DNA of 64,000 bases from positions 14,744,428 to 14,808,427 of the forward strand of contig JAOANR010000004.1 of NCBI GenBank assembly GCA_030278955.1, written 5' to 3'. The translations under genes were made by a program, and so were the position numbers. This DNA comes from Hygrophila difformis. Lineage: Eukaryota; Streptophyta; Magnoliopsida; Lamiales; Acanthaceae. The notes below the pieces were generated by a model. The model saw only the letters and a list, made by a program, of their open reading frames with translations. It did not search any database and was not told the origin of the DNA. Positions 34,852 to 45,220 of this stretch are shown here, in pieces. Position 1 is the stretch's first letter; every line of letters starts with the position of its first letter.

Positions 34852-35143
34852 AGCACAATCATACTTTGTTTCCTACCTTAGAACGCAACAAGGTTTGAGT
34901 AAATGATTTAATATTAATTTTTGTGTAAATGATGTAATTTTACTTTTTGGAAGGTTATGGATGCAGAAAGCATGGACAATAAAATTTAGGCTTTTTTTAA
35001 TATTTTGAATAATATTTTCAATATTTTTTTTAGTAAAATCAAGGCTGTGTGTATCTATAACCTTCAAATAATTCAAGTTAAATCATTTACTCAAACATTA
35101 CTACGTCCTGAGGTTGAGGTTGGAAACAAAGTAAGATTGTGCT
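34852..35143. repeat. Foldback (long inverted repeat) element
   Basis: The arms at 34852-34920 and 35075-35143 are reverse complements with a few mismatches (AGCACAATC, ACTTTGTTTCC, GTTTGAGTAAATGATTTA). A second inner stem pairs GGAAGGTTATGGAT near 34950 with its complement near 35060. The transcript could fold into one hairpin of about 290 nt. No clear target duplication. Confidence 0.65.
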
Positions 35144-35727
35144 TTACTTCCATCTTGTATCCTTCTGAAAAATTCCTCAAATAACTAAAAAACATGGAAA
35201 CTTCTTTTTTTTTCTTTCCCTTTTTAAAGAACTATAATTTTTACTAAAAGGATCGAACAAACGATCCAATACAATTAGCACCATCATTCCATACAATCGT
35301 TTCTAGTTCATTATCCGAATTTTGCAAGCCAATCCGTCAGTGAATTTCTTCACGAAAAAATATGAGTAGCCTTTTTGTCATTAGAGCGACCGTGTGTGTC
35401 AATAAATCACAAATTGGTACATATATATTCCCATACAATGTTCACGGTTTTTTAATAACACTTTTTATTTATACAAAATAATTAAATTACACATTTCTTT
35501 TTTATAAAACGACAATAGTTGTTACAATAAAATAAAGGCCTTTCACTGTTTGCATAAAGGTGCAAGGAAGTCATCGGTAAATAACATACTACAATTCTAA
35601 TTTTTGAACCAACCAAAAAGATTTTTTAAGTTCTCTTGAGTAAACTTGAGGTATGAGTGGACTAAAACGGGTAGAAATCTTCCAAAGGCATTTGTCTATT
35701 TGAATCATCAACTTGCTGACGCAATGA

Positions 35728-35890
35728 TTTTTTTTTTTTTCTAGGCTAGGAAATGGTGGTGAGAGCCTATATATGTTATACAAATTACAAAGGGATTAAG
35801 GGGATGAATAGAGGCCGGGTGGGGAATCGAACCTCAACCTATAGATTGAGAGTGGGGGACTTAACCACTATGGTCAAGTCCGCATCCCCT
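35728..35890 (-). mobile_element. tRNA-derived SINE
   Basis: On the minus strand it starts GGGGATGCGGACTTGACC, has an A-box-like segment (GACCATAGTGGTTAAG) and a perfect B box GGTTCGATTCC, and ends in a poly(A) tail seen as a T-run at 35728-35740. It is flanked by 13-bp direct repeats GCTGACGCAATGA (35715) and GCTGAAGCAATGA (35891) with one mismatch. The promoter is internal for RNA polymerase III; mobility depends on LINE proteins. Confidence 0.85.
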
Positions 35891-35903
35891 GCTGAAGCAA
35901 TGA

Positions 35904-36526
35904 ATTGAATTACTGTTGGGAATAAACTCTAATTAACATAAGGCCATTTTTTTTCTTCATATTATTCAATACTAAATTATATATGCTTTTTTGCAACTTT
36001 TCTTTCTTTCATTTCATTTTTCATTCTTTTGGTATGTAGAAACGGGCAAAGAGAGACGGCCTTCAAACTCATTATCACTTACACGACAAAAGAAAGCTAT
36101 CTTCAATTACATTACTACAGCTTTTCTAAGGACAAAGTAAGTAATTGAAATCCCACCATTTCAATTATGCATTCTTGCTTCAATTCGGTCCACAAAATGT
36201 TTTGACTAGTGTTTCTAGCCCTTTCGGTCATTATAATATGGCAGACAAACTATTTAATTACTACCATAGAATAATTACTACCAGCTAGTTATTATAAAAA
36301 ATAAAATAAAAATGTCATATTGTTGTGAATATTATTTATACATCTTTCCTCCGTTATTCATTTCTTTATTTTATTCTAATTTAATGAAATTCATTGCTAA
36401 TTCCTCTCTTGTATTTCAGTCAGTCCTTGATTAGTTGACTACTAGCATGTGCTAGATTTTTTTACTTTTTTTATTATTATTATCACCCTGTTTCATAAGT
36501 AAAGTTCCAATATTATTGCATATATA
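35904..36526. other. AT-rich stretch, nothing recognised
   Basis: No gene, RNA or terminal repeat seen. Confidence 0.5.
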
Positions 36527-36666
36527 CTTCCTCTTCTTCTTTTTTTCCACGTATACACACAACACGCTGTTCAATGCACATTTTAAATTATTAATAACTC
36601 AACTTCGTACCAGTAAAAATTTGATTAGTTCGATATATAAAAACTACAAGACGAGACGAGTCTAAC

Positions 36667-37372
36667 TGTTAACATAGTAAAAATATAGTAAGCCCAATGG
36701 AGTTGCTCGTCTAAATTAATTGGCCCAATTGGATAAAATATATCCGGAAGAGGAAGGCCGTGTAGACAACAGCCTGGAAGGAGGCCCGAGAGATGATGGA
36801 GGCCGTCGTGACGATGGAGGCCCAAGAGATGATGGAGGCCGTCATGACAACGGAGGCCCAAGAGATGGTGGAGGCCGTCATGACGATGGAGGCCTAAGAA
36901 ATGATGGAGACCGTCGTGGTGATGGAGGCCCGAGATGGTGGAGGTAACCCCATGATGGAGGCCCAGAAAAGTCGAATGGAGGGTTTAGGTAACCCGTGAT
37001 GGAGGCCGCCTTTGATGAGTGTGTCGAGATCAAAAGCGAATCCTCAAATTTGGAAGGCGCATCGGGCGAGGGTATCGGATAAGGAAAGAAATCTTGGCGA
37101 GACGCCCGGGCAAGGAAAGTGAGCCCAGAGGTTGAGGATGCCCACCACTATAAATATGAACATCGGCATCGCGAGCAAGGGAGCCCGAATCTTCTCCTCA
37201 GAGAGTCTTTATTTTACTTTCCTGCTTTCCTGCATTTTTTACTGCTTTTTGTTCTTCAATTCCTTTACTGCTTTCATTCAATTCCTGTACTTTTTCTATT
37301 TTTCTCTGTAATCTTTCCCCAAGTTTCATTAATAAAAGAGAGATTCCAGTCTCTCAAATTTCACCGTTAACA
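36667..37372 (+). repeat. RE-D 5' LTR
   Basis: TGTTAACATAG...CCGTTAACA, 706 bp. U3 holds a degenerate array of about 15-bp units built on GATGGAGGCC (36785-36960). A TATA box (TATAAATA) lies at 37149-37156, and AATAAAAG near 37330 may serve in polyadenylation. The array is open in one frame as a DDGG(R/P) repeat peptide, which I regard as chance. Confidence 0.92.
37149..37156 (+). promoter_or_regulatory. TATA box of RE-D 5' LTR
   Basis: CTATAAATA in the LTR, with the same site at 50830-50837 in the 3' LTR. Transcription would begin about 30 bp downstream, near 37180, giving a short leader before the gag ATG at 37427. Confidence 0.7.
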
Positions 37373-37375
37373 AAT

Positions 37376-37393
37376 TGGCACGCCCAGTGGGAC
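37376..37393 (+). promoter_or_regulatory. RE-D primer binding site
   Basis: TGGCACGCCCAGTGGGAC begins three bases after the LTR. The same segment with one change lies at 62977 in the Tat fragment at the window end. It is not the tRNA-Met site used by the other elements. The exact tRNA was not determined. Confidence 0.7.
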
Positions 37394-37426
37394 CCGATTC
37401 AAGACCATATCTGCTTCAGGAAGTGT

Positions 37427-40400
37427 ATGCGTCTTAGATCCGGACGAATCGTTACTGATCTAACACAAGAATTCGAAAACATGTCTCTGCAAGACCAGAC
37501 AGTCCAGCGCACATTGGATGAGGACGCCGGCGAGACGGCGAACACCACCTCACCACAGCAGGGGATAATGCAGATCCCTACTCTGTCGGAACAAATGCGG
37601 CTATCGATGACCGAATCGATGGCCGAATTTATGCCTTTACTCACAAGGCACTTGATGGATGTCTTGCGGCCTGCCATGGCCGATCAGACCAGCCAGATAT
37701 GCGGTTCCCTACGCGATGGAGGCCTCCCATCAATTTCTACCATGGCACCTAGCACTCCATATCCGGGACCGTCTGGAGGACAACACCGAATGTGGGGAAA
37801 CACACTGGGTCATCCACCACTCCATGACTCTGGAAGCATGGCCAGTATGTTTCCACAGTCATACCAGACCGCGTACACCTTTTCTACAGCGGCACCCAGC
37901 ATGCCGAACTCGGGCTACGCGGCACCTCCCATGCCGGTATACGTTCCATCAAATCCGTTGATGGCAACCAGTGCCACACCAGGCTGCATGGCGGCCGGAC
38001 CGAGCATGGCACCCAGACAGGCGGCACCTCAGATACCGAACATCCCCACGGCACCACATATGGCGGCTCCCCTCAACCCGGGTTGGGTGCCACCAACCCT
38101 AGGGGGGCAGGCTACCCAGACAGGTGGAGTGATGGCGGCCCCTATGGTGCAGGCCGCCACCCCTATCCCCGCGGCACAGGCCGCCACTCCTGTCTACACA
38201 GGAGGACACGCTCCGCAACCATATGGAGCAACCCCGACGCCTGCTGCTGCGATGCCTCCTACGCAGGCACCAGTGGTTTCACCAGAGCTGCTCGCGGACA
38301 TGATGCAGCAGCACTTCGGAATCCAGTTAAAGCCGATGGAGCGGCCTACATACCGGAAGCCATATCCGGATTGGGTGGACACCATGCAACCCTATCCGAG
38401 GGGTTTCAAGATGCCGGACTTCACTTCCTTTTCGGGAGATGAGGGTAAATCTACAGTGGAACACATTGGGAGGTTCACCGCCCAATGCGGGGAAGCAGCG
38501 GCCAATGACTGGCTGAAATTAAGACTGTTCAGCTCGTCTCTCACCGGACCAGCTTTCGCATGGTTTGCATCGTTGCGGCCTAACTCAATCCAGAATTGGG
38601 CTGACCTCGAACGGGCATTCCACGATAGGTTTTACACTCCGCTATCCCAGGTAAGCCTCGCTGATCTCACTAATGCTAAGCAGCATGCCGATGAGGCGGC
38701 AAGCTCTTTTATTGGTAGATTACAACGGCTGAAAGGCCGATGTTCCATAGCAATTCCTGAAAAAGAAATAGCCAATATTGCAGTGGCTAACATGTTACCA
38801 AAACTAAAGGAGCATTTAATTGTGCAGGATGCAACTGACCTTGCCCAGCTGGCCGAGAGAGCGGCTCGCTTGGAAAAGTTCCTGGAGGAACAAGAAGGAA
38901 GACGTCCTATACGTCGAGTCCACTTCGAGGAGGTGACACTCAGCGACGAAGAGGACGAACCAGTGGAAGTGGCTATTGCAGAACTAGTCCAGATAGCCAA
39001 ACCACACACCTGTGCTGCCCTTAAACCACCTAGGCAAAGGGAAGCCAAGTATAAGCCCGAAGAGGACCTGTTCGACATGAACAAGGCAGATCAAGTATTC
39101 GACGCCTTGCTTAAAGATGGTTTGATCAAGCTGCCTGAAGGGCAGAAGTTACCAACGGCCGAAGAAATTCGGGGCCGATCGTTTTGTAAGTGGCATAACT
39201 CATATACGCATAGCATTACCAAATGCCGGAGTTTTAAAACTGCCATACAAAATAAGATTAAAGAAGGGCGTTTAAAAATTGCAGGCATGAAAGTGGACTT
39301 AGATCCGTTTCCACAGCTTCGCGTGGGTGCGGCTGGACTTGTTCCAAACCCAGATGATGGCGGCTCCAGTAGCCGGATGGATCAGGAAGGGGAACGTGTT
39401 GAAATCGATGAACAAGATGACGACCTATTATCAGATGAATCTGACACTGAGAAAGAAAGAGAAAAGCAACTGTATAGCAAGCAGCCCAGGTTCAAACACA
39501 TGTCTCAAGAGGACTTTGCAAGAGTCCTGAAAGCCGAAGAGAATGAATACCAGAAAAGGGAGAATCCTCCTTTGAGGATTGAAATCCCAAAACCCGCTGT
39601 GGAGGTCCGCGACAACGGGGAGCATCAACCTGTTACTAGGGATTACAGACAAAGAGTGGAGGTGATACCAACCTTAATGAGGCGTCCAGAACACCCTGCT
39701 GAAGCTGATAGATGGATGCGGAACCGGGCAGGAGGTAAGACCATTCAAAAGGAGCCGCCACCCATGACGAGGAGTCAGTACAGACGAGCTCAAAGAAGGT
39801 ATGCCGAGGAAATGCGGCAGTGGGAAGCTCAGGTCCATAAGTTGGAGTCGTCTAAGCCCCGAAAACCAGTACAACCAACTTACTTCAGATCTCAAGGGGA
39901 AACATCCGAACGGCGGAGGCCTATCCACGAGAGATTGCAACATCCGGATGGGAGACCTCTGTACATCAGGTATAGTCCCCCCATACCACTTCGAAAGCCG
40001 GTGCATGAGCGGCTGGGAGATTACAGGGGAAGGTCTTATGAGGCCTCAAGGAGGCCACGTTCACCATCACCTCCTTCCAGGAGACCACCATCTCCACGAA
40101 GGAGACATTCACCATCATCTCCCTCCAGGAGACCACCATCTCCACGAAGGAGACATTCACCATCATCTCCCTCCAGGAGACCCCCATCTCCACGAAGGGG
40201 ACATCCACCATCACCTCCCACCAGGAGGCCAGTTCGGGAAAGGCTTCAGTGGACGGAGCGTCGCCATCCAACACCCCAACGTGAAACCATGGAGACTAGG
40301 TCCGCTCAGATAAAGAAACAACCTTCATCTGCTAGGGACAAGGGCAAGGCGGCCGCCGTGGCCGAATCAAGTAAAGGAAGTGAACCTTGGGCAGAAAAAT

Positions 40401-41671
40401 TCATGGAGAGGTTTAGTCGCATGGGTGATCCGGGGTCAGCTAGAGAAATGGCTATGATGAAGGTTCTCACCAGGTTCTTTGCTTACATAGCGGCCCATCA
40501 AGACGGAAAATTGGGAAGCGAACCCGACAGCTATGAGGGGTTCCTCGCTTATTGCAAGAGTGTAGACGAACCCAAACAGACAGAAATGGAGTCTGGAGTT
40601 CAGACAAACAGCGAAGTTACACGAGTCCGCTTCGGGGCGGTCACTCCCGAAGATGTGGAAACGGCCATGGGGGCTGACCAAGAAAAGCCTAAGGTCGGCA
40701 TTAGCACGGTAGGTGTCATTACGGAAGATCTCGAGATGTTGGACAACATGGAACTCGATGAGGAAGCCAACATGGAGGGTGAGCTAGACAACTTGGATGA
40801 AGCTTTCTGGGTCGGTTTGGAAGAGGAACTCAAGGAAGCAGGGTACAAGTATGATCAAGAAGAGGAACCATCAGACCCTGTGGTGCCTATGCAAGTCGTG
40901 GGATTGGCGACGGATGAGGAAGTCAGTGATGCAGAGTCTGAGATATGGGACGAAGAAGAGCCGTCGTTCGCCAGGCTCATCGAGGAGATGGATGAGATGA
41001 TAGCAGAACTATCTCATCCAACCAGAAATCTATTCGAAGAATTAAGTGGCCAGCTTGTTCAAGGGCCAGTGCTTCCACAGTTCGCCAAACCGGAAGTGTC
41101 TCAAACCAGGCAGTTGAAACCTCTGTATATCAAAGCTCACATTGATGGGCGGCCGGTGAGTAGGGTATTCGTCGACAATGGGGCAGCAGCAAACGTGATG
41201 CCAATGTCCACTTTGAAGAAGATCGGCAAGAGTGAGAAGGACCTCATCCCCACCAGGGTCAGGATGTGCAGCTTTGTGGGAGAAGCTACTCAACCAGCAG
41301 GATTCATAACAGCCGACGTCACTGTAGGGTCCAAGACAATCAAAGTGGCCTTCTTCGTGGTAAAGTCGAAAACTTGCTACTCAGTATTACTAGGACGCGA
41401 TTGGATTCACATGGCACAATGTGTGCCATCCACCTTACACCAACAGCTGCTTATCTGGAATGATGATCAAGTGGAACTCGTGGAAGCAGATCCTCAGCCC
41501 TTCATAGCACACGACCGCAACAACGACGAGGCAGTCTTCTACTTAGAGGATGTCCAGCCAGCATCGGCTTTGATTGGTGTGGACTTAGACTTCGAGTCCA
41601 TCGACTTTACTTCCAGCGGCTTCAAGCTACATCCGGCCGACCCGAATCCTCAGACTCCACATAATGAATAG
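37427..41671 (+). CDS. gag: RE-D Gag-protease polyprotein (1414 aa)
   Basis: Makes the particle protein and the protease. Residues about 90-300 are a Pro/Ala/Met-rich region. The capsid domain at about 328-470 has PDFTSFSGDEGKSTVEHIGR and AFHDRFYTPLSQVSLADL. A Cys/His zinc-binding segment (CKWHNSYTHSITKC) is near residue 586. An Arg/Ser/Pro region at about 870-940 has a 16-residue unit repeated three times (SRRPPSPRRRHSPSSP). The aspartic protease is at about 1230-1330 with FVDNGAAANVMP, where the usual D-S/T-G triad is D-N-G, and LLGRDWIH. The stop overlaps the pol start (ATGAATAG). No breaks were seen. It is unusually long for Gag because of the added repeats and the protease. Confidence 0.9.
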   Translation: MRLRSGRIVTDLTQEFENMSLQDQTVQRTLDEDAGETANTTSPQQGIMQIPTLSEQMRLSMTESMAEFMPLLTRHLMDVLRPAMADQTSQICGSLRDGGLPSISTMAPSTPYPGPSGGQHRMWGNTLGHPPLHDSGSMASMFPQSYQTAYTFSTAAPSMPNSGYAAPPMPVYVPSNPLMATSATPGCMAAGPSMAPRQAAPQIPNIPTAPHMAAPLNPGWVPPTLGGQATQTGGVMAAPMVQAATPIPAAQAATPVYTGGHAPQPYGATPTPAAAMPPTQAPVVSPELLADMMQQHFGIQLKPMERPTYRKPYPDWVDTMQPYPRGFKMPDFTSFSGDEGKSTVEHIGRFTAQCGEAAANDWLKLRLFSSSLTGPAFAWFASLRPNSIQNWADLERAFHDRFYTPLSQVSLADLTNAKQHADEAASSFIGRLQRLKGRCSIAIPEKEIANIAVANMLPKLKEHLIVQDATDLAQLAERAARLEKFLEEQEGRRPIRRVHFEEVTLSDEEDEPVEVAIAELVQIAKPHTCAALKPPRQREAKYKPEEDLFDMNKADQVFDALLKDGLIKLPEGQKLPTAEEIRGRSFCKWHNSYTHSITKCRSFKTAIQNKIKEGRLKIAGMKVDLDPFPQLRVGAAGLVPNPDDGGSSSRMDQEGERVEIDEQDDDLLSDESDTEKEREKQLYSKQPRFKHMSQEDFARVLKAEENEYQKRENPPLRIEIPKPAVEVRDNGEHQPVTRDYRQRVEVIPTLMRRPEHPAEADRWMRNRAGGKTIQKEPPPMTRSQYRRAQRRYAEEMRQWEAQVHKLESSKPRKPVQPTYFRSQGETSERRRPIHERLQHPDGRPLYIRYSPPIPLRKPVHERLGDYRGRSYEASRRPRSPSPPSRRPPSPRRRHSPSSPSRRPPSPRRRHSPSSPSRRPPSPRRGHPPSPPTRRPVRERLQWTERRHPTPQRETMETRSAQIKKQPSSARDKGKAAAVAESSKGSEPWAEKFMERFSRMGDPGSAREMAMMKVLTRFFAYIAAHQDGKLGSEPDSYEGFLAYCKSVDEPKQTEMESGVQTNSEVTRVRFGAVTPEDVETAMGADQEKPKVGISTVGVITEDLEMLDNMELDEEANMEGELDNLDEAFWVGLEEELKEAGYKYDQEEEPSDPVVPMQVVGLATDEEVSDAESEIWDEEEPSFARLIEEMDEMIAELSHPTRNLFEELSGQLVQGPVLPQFAKPEVSQTRQLKPLYIKAHIDGRPVSRVFVDNGAAANVMPMSTLKKIGKSEKDLIPTRVRMCSFVGEATQPAGFITADVTVGSKTIKVAFFVVKSKTCYSVLLGRDWIHMAQCVPSTLHQQLLIWNDDQVELVEADPQPFIAHDRNNDEAVFYLEDVQPASALIGVDLDFESIDFTSSGFKLHPADPNPQTPHNE

Positions 41672-44600
41672 CCAAGACATATATAGAGATTTGCTGCAGC
41701 GGCTCGCCACCACTGAGATGATGATGGGTGCCGAAGACAAGTTCAAGAATCTAGCTGATACAAGGCCATCTGAGTGGCCATCCCCTGTGAAGCGGACATT
41801 GCCTAGTCCGGAAGCTAAGGAGCCTCTTGTGGACATCAACCTTGGAACTGATGCAGAACCAAAACTCACCAAGGTAAGCGCGTCATTGCCCGAGATGGAG
41901 CGGCACCAGTTAGTGGAGCTGATCCAGAAATACAAAGACTGTTTTGCGTGGCAGTATACAGATATGCCAGGATTGTCGAGAGAACTGGTGGAGCACAAGT
42001 TGCCAACCCATCCTGAGTTCAGACCTCACAAGCAACCGCCTAGACGTTTTGATCCAGACACCATCCCAAAGATAAAGGCCGAGATTGAAAAGCTTCTTAG
42101 AGCAGGTTACATTAGGACGTGTCGCTATGTAGAGTGGCTTGCAAATATTGTACCTGTTGTGAAGAAAAATGGTCAATTAAGAGTCTGTATAGATTTTAGA
42201 AATTTAAACTTGGCTACACCTAAGGATGAGTATGTAATGCCTATGGCCGATATGCTTGTCGATGCGGCCGCCGGCTACAAATTTTTGTCATTAATGGATG
42301 GTTATTCTGGGTACAATCAAATCTTCATTTCTGAATCTGATATACATAAAACTGCTTTTCGTTGCCCAGGACCAGTCGGCATCTTCGAATGGGTGGTCAT
42401 GCCTTTTGGCTTGAAGAATGCCGGAGCAACATATCAAAGGGCCATGAACATGATTTTTCATGATCTAATTGGCCACACACTTGAAGTTTACATTGATGAC
42501 ATCGTAGTGAAGTCATGTGAATTCGGCCAGCACTTGGCCCATCTGGAGAACGCATTCATTCGAATGAGGCAACATGGATTGAAAATCAATCCAGCTAAGT
42601 GTGCCTTCGGAGTGACAGCAGGGAACTTCTTAGGTTTCCTTGTGCATGAGAGAGGTATCGAGGTAGATCACAACAAGGCCAAGGCCATCTTAGAAGCCCG
42701 CGCGCCATCTAACCTCAAAGAACTACAGTCACTGATTGGCAAAATCAATTTCTTAAGAAGATTCATTGCTAATGCGGCTGGGAAAATGAAGGCGTTCACT
42801 ACCTTACTTAAAGGAAGAAAGAACGAGATATTTTCATGGACAGCCGAGCATCAAGCAGCCTTCGAAGAAATAAAGAAAGCATTAAGCAATCCTCCAGTGC
42901 TAGTACCACCGAGGCAGGGAATACCTCTAAAGCTATATGTGTCAGCCTCCGAGGAATCCATCGGATGTTTACTTGCACAAGATGATGAAGATGGCAGGGA
43001 AAGGGCTATCTATTACCTCAGCAAAACCCTACAAGGACCAGAGGTAAGATATACTGCATTGGAGAAACTGTGTTACGCTTTGGTATACTCCTGCAGTAAA
43101 TTGGAGCATTACATGCTACCAAGAACAGTCCAAGTGGTAGCTCCATTCGACCTGGTAAGAACACTCCTGCATAAGCCAGCACTGAAGGGTCGCCAGGCTA
43201 AATGGGCTATGAAGATTAGTCCCTTCACCCTGGTGCACGTCCCTCAAAAAGCTGTCAAAGGACAAGCCTTAGCTGATTTCCTAGCCCAGCATCCCTCATT
43301 AGCAATACCAGAGGATCCCAAAGAGGCGTCCTTCATCGGATTTGAGCCTTGGGAATTGACCTTTGATGGATCATGTGCGAGTAGCGGCTCCGGAGCCGGC
43401 ATTACGATCACTAGTCCTTTGGGACAACATTGGAAGCTCGCTCGAGAATTGGAACCAGGCACCACCAACAATCAAGCGGAGTATGAGGCTTTAATATTTG
43501 GCCTGGAGACAGCATTACTCAAAGGTGCGAAATCCATTACCATTTTTGGGGACTCCGAGGTCATCCTAAAACAACTAACAGGAGAATATGAATGCAAGAG
43601 TCCGAGGCTAGTCAAGTGCTACGAGACAGCATTGGAACTCTTATCCAAATTTTCGGATGTTACCATCACCCACATTCCTAGAAGTCGGAATCAAGAGGCT
43701 AACGAAGCCGCCCAACTGGCTTCAGGCTGGCAGTCTAGTCGCCCTAGGGGGGCACCATGCATTGCCGCCATCACGGAAGAGTCTGGAGACCAAGGAGGAG
43801 TCCAACCCCAACATCCCAACGATGACTGGAGGACTGAAATCACACGATACCTCGAGGACCCGTCGTCTGGAGGGGACAGCTCGCTAAAAATCAAATCTTT
43901 ACGATACACACTGATAGATGGTGAGTTATTCCGAAGGGCGGTCGATGGATTACTGCTCAAGTGTATAGGTCCCGAGGAGGCGAAGTTGGTAATGGGAGAA
44001 GTTCACGAGGGGATATGCGGCTCCCATCGAGCAGGACCTAGCATGAGATGGAGTATTCATCGTCATGGCTATTTTTGGCCAACCATCATGGAAGACTGCA
44101 TCGTCTATGCCCGAGGTTGCGAGGCTTGTCAGAAACATGGGCCAATTCAGAGAGTGCCAGCGGAGGAATTACACACAGTCATCAAGCCTTGGCCATTTCG
44201 TGGCTGGGGGATGGACATCATTGGAAAAATTCACCCGCCGTCGTCTAAGAACCACACATTCATACTAGTGGCCACTGATTACTTTACCAAATGGGTGGAA
44301 GCATGGCCAATGAGGAAGATAGATCAAAATGATGTAATTAAGTTCGTAACTGAGCTCATACATCGATTTGGAATTCCTCAAACAATCACTGCGGATCAAG
44401 GAACTGTGTTCACCGGCGAGAAGTTCTTAGCTTTTGCCAGACAATTCGGGATTCGCATATACCACTCCACTCCGTATTACCCTCAAGCAAACGGTCAAGC
44501 GGAGGCCACCAATAAAATCTTGATAAGTATGATCAAGAAGGCGGTAGGTGAGAAACCAAGGAAGTGGCATGAGGCTCTGTCAGAAGTCCTATGGGCTTAC

Positions 44601-45080
44601 CGGAATGCTAAGTCTACCTCCACTGGCTTCACACCATATTACTTGACATATGGTCATGACGCCGTTCTGCCTTTGGAGATCACGGTCCCTTCTCTAAGGG
44701 TGGCCCAACAGCATCACCTAGACCTAGCTGAATATGAAAAGGCCATGGTGCAAGAGTTGGAGACAGCAGATGGCGACAAGCTTACCGCTCTGGAAAATAT
44801 CCGTCGCCAAAAGATGAGGATGGCGAGACACTATGACAAGAGAGTTCGAGGCAAAACCTTTAGCGAGGGAGACTTAGTATGGAAGGTGATTCTACCCTCG
44901 GGAGTGCGAGACAATGAGACAGGCAAGTGGTCTCCAAATTGGGAAGGGCCGTTCATTGTCACGCAAAGGTTGATTAATGGTGCATACAAACTAATGGATA
45001 TTGATGGTCAAGAACATAAACAAAGCATAAACGCAAAATATCTCAAAATGTTCTATCCGTCAGTATGGGAATCTGAGTAA
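41664..45080 (+). CDS. pol: RE-D Pol: reverse transcriptase, RNase H, aRNase H, integrase (1138 aa)
   Basis: Copies and inserts the element. RT spans about residues 130-330, with a VCIDFRNLN-type motif, LMDGYSGYNQI and an intact catalytic YIDD near 277. The gypsy RNase H follows (YVSASEESIGCLLAQ, RYTALEKLCYALV). A second, archaeal-type RNase H at about 565-690 has LTFDGSCASSGSGAGI, NNQAEYEALIFGL and FGDSEVILKQL. Integrase has an HHCC zinc site (HEGICGSH, CEACQKHG) at about 775-835 and a catalytic core with MDIIGK, TADQGTVFTG and YYPQANGQAEATN. There is no chromodomain. Its own ATG overlaps the gag stop by 8 nt in another frame, so it is made by frameshift, re-initiation or a spliced RNA; the sequence does not say which. 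Confidence 0.92.
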   Translation: MNSQDIYRDLLQRLATTEMMMGAEDKFKNLADTRPSEWPSPVKRTLPSPEAKEPLVDINLGTDAEPKLTKVSASLPEMERHQLVELIQKYKDCFAWQYTDMPGLSRELVEHKLPTHPEFRPHKQPPRRFDPDTIPKIKAEIEKLLRAGYIRTCRYVEWLANIVPVVKKNGQLRVCIDFRNLNLATPKDEYVMPMADMLVDAAAGYKFLSLMDGYSGYNQIFISESDIHKTAFRCPGPVGIFEWVVMPFGLKNAGATYQRAMNMIFHDLIGHTLEVYIDDIVVKSCEFGQHLAHLENAFIRMRQHGLKINPAKCAFGVTAGNFLGFLVHERGIEVDHNKAKAILEARAPSNLKELQSLIGKINFLRRFIANAAGKMKAFTTLLKGRKNEIFSWTAEHQAAFEEIKKALSNPPVLVPPRQGIPLKLYVSASEESIGCLLAQDDEDGRERAIYYLSKTLQGPEVRYTALEKLCYALVYSCSKLEHYMLPRTVQVVAPFDLVRTLLHKPALKGRQAKWAMKISPFTLVHVPQKAVKGQALADFLAQHPSLAIPEDPKEASFIGFEPWELTFDGSCASSGSGAGITITSPLGQHWKLARELEPGTTNNQAEYEALIFGLETALLKGAKSITIFGDSEVILKQLTGEYECKSPRLVKCYETALELLSKFSDVTITHIPRSRNQEANEAAQLASGWQSSRPRGAPCIAAITEESGDQGGVQPQHPNDDWRTEITRYLEDPSSGGDSSLKIKSLRYTLIDGELFRRAVDGLLLKCIGPEEAKLVMGEVHEGICGSHRAGPSMRWSIHRHGYFWPTIMEDCIVYARGCEACQKHGPIQRVPAEELHTVIKPWPFRGWGMDIIGKIHPPSSKNHTFILVATDYFTKWVEAWPMRKIDQNDVIKFVTELIHRFGIPQTITADQGTVFTGEKFLAFARQFGIRIYHSTPYYPQANGQAEATNKILISMIKKAVGEKPRKWHEALSEVLWAYRNAKSTSTGFTPYYLTYGHDAVLPLEITVPSLRVAQQHHLDLAEYEKAMVQELETADGDKLTALENIRRQKMRMARHYDKRVRGKTFSEGDLVWKVILPSGVRDNETGKWSPNWEGPFIVTQRLINGAYKLMDIDGQEHKQSINAKYLKMFYPSVWESE

Positions 45081-45220
45081 GAAACATGAGTACATCCAAA
45101 AGTGGCCAATCACAAGTTCGGCCAAAAAGTAGCAATAATATCCCAAAGCAAAAGCAGAAACTGCCCATCACAAGGCCGATGGGCTGACCCAGAAAATGTA
45201 CTGAAAAGCAGTGCTAGAAA

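Noticed and set aside
35740..35890. tRNA gene
   Set aside because: The boxes are present, but the segment has a poly(A) tail and target duplication and cannot fold as a full tRNA; it is a SINE.
36720..36947. DDGG(R/P) repeat ORF in the RE-D LTRs
   Set aside because: Translation of a low-complexity U3 array upstream of the TATA box; it would not be in the LTR transcript.
38083..40313. Frames overlapping gag in RE-D
   Set aside because: Shadows of the intact 1414-codon frame.
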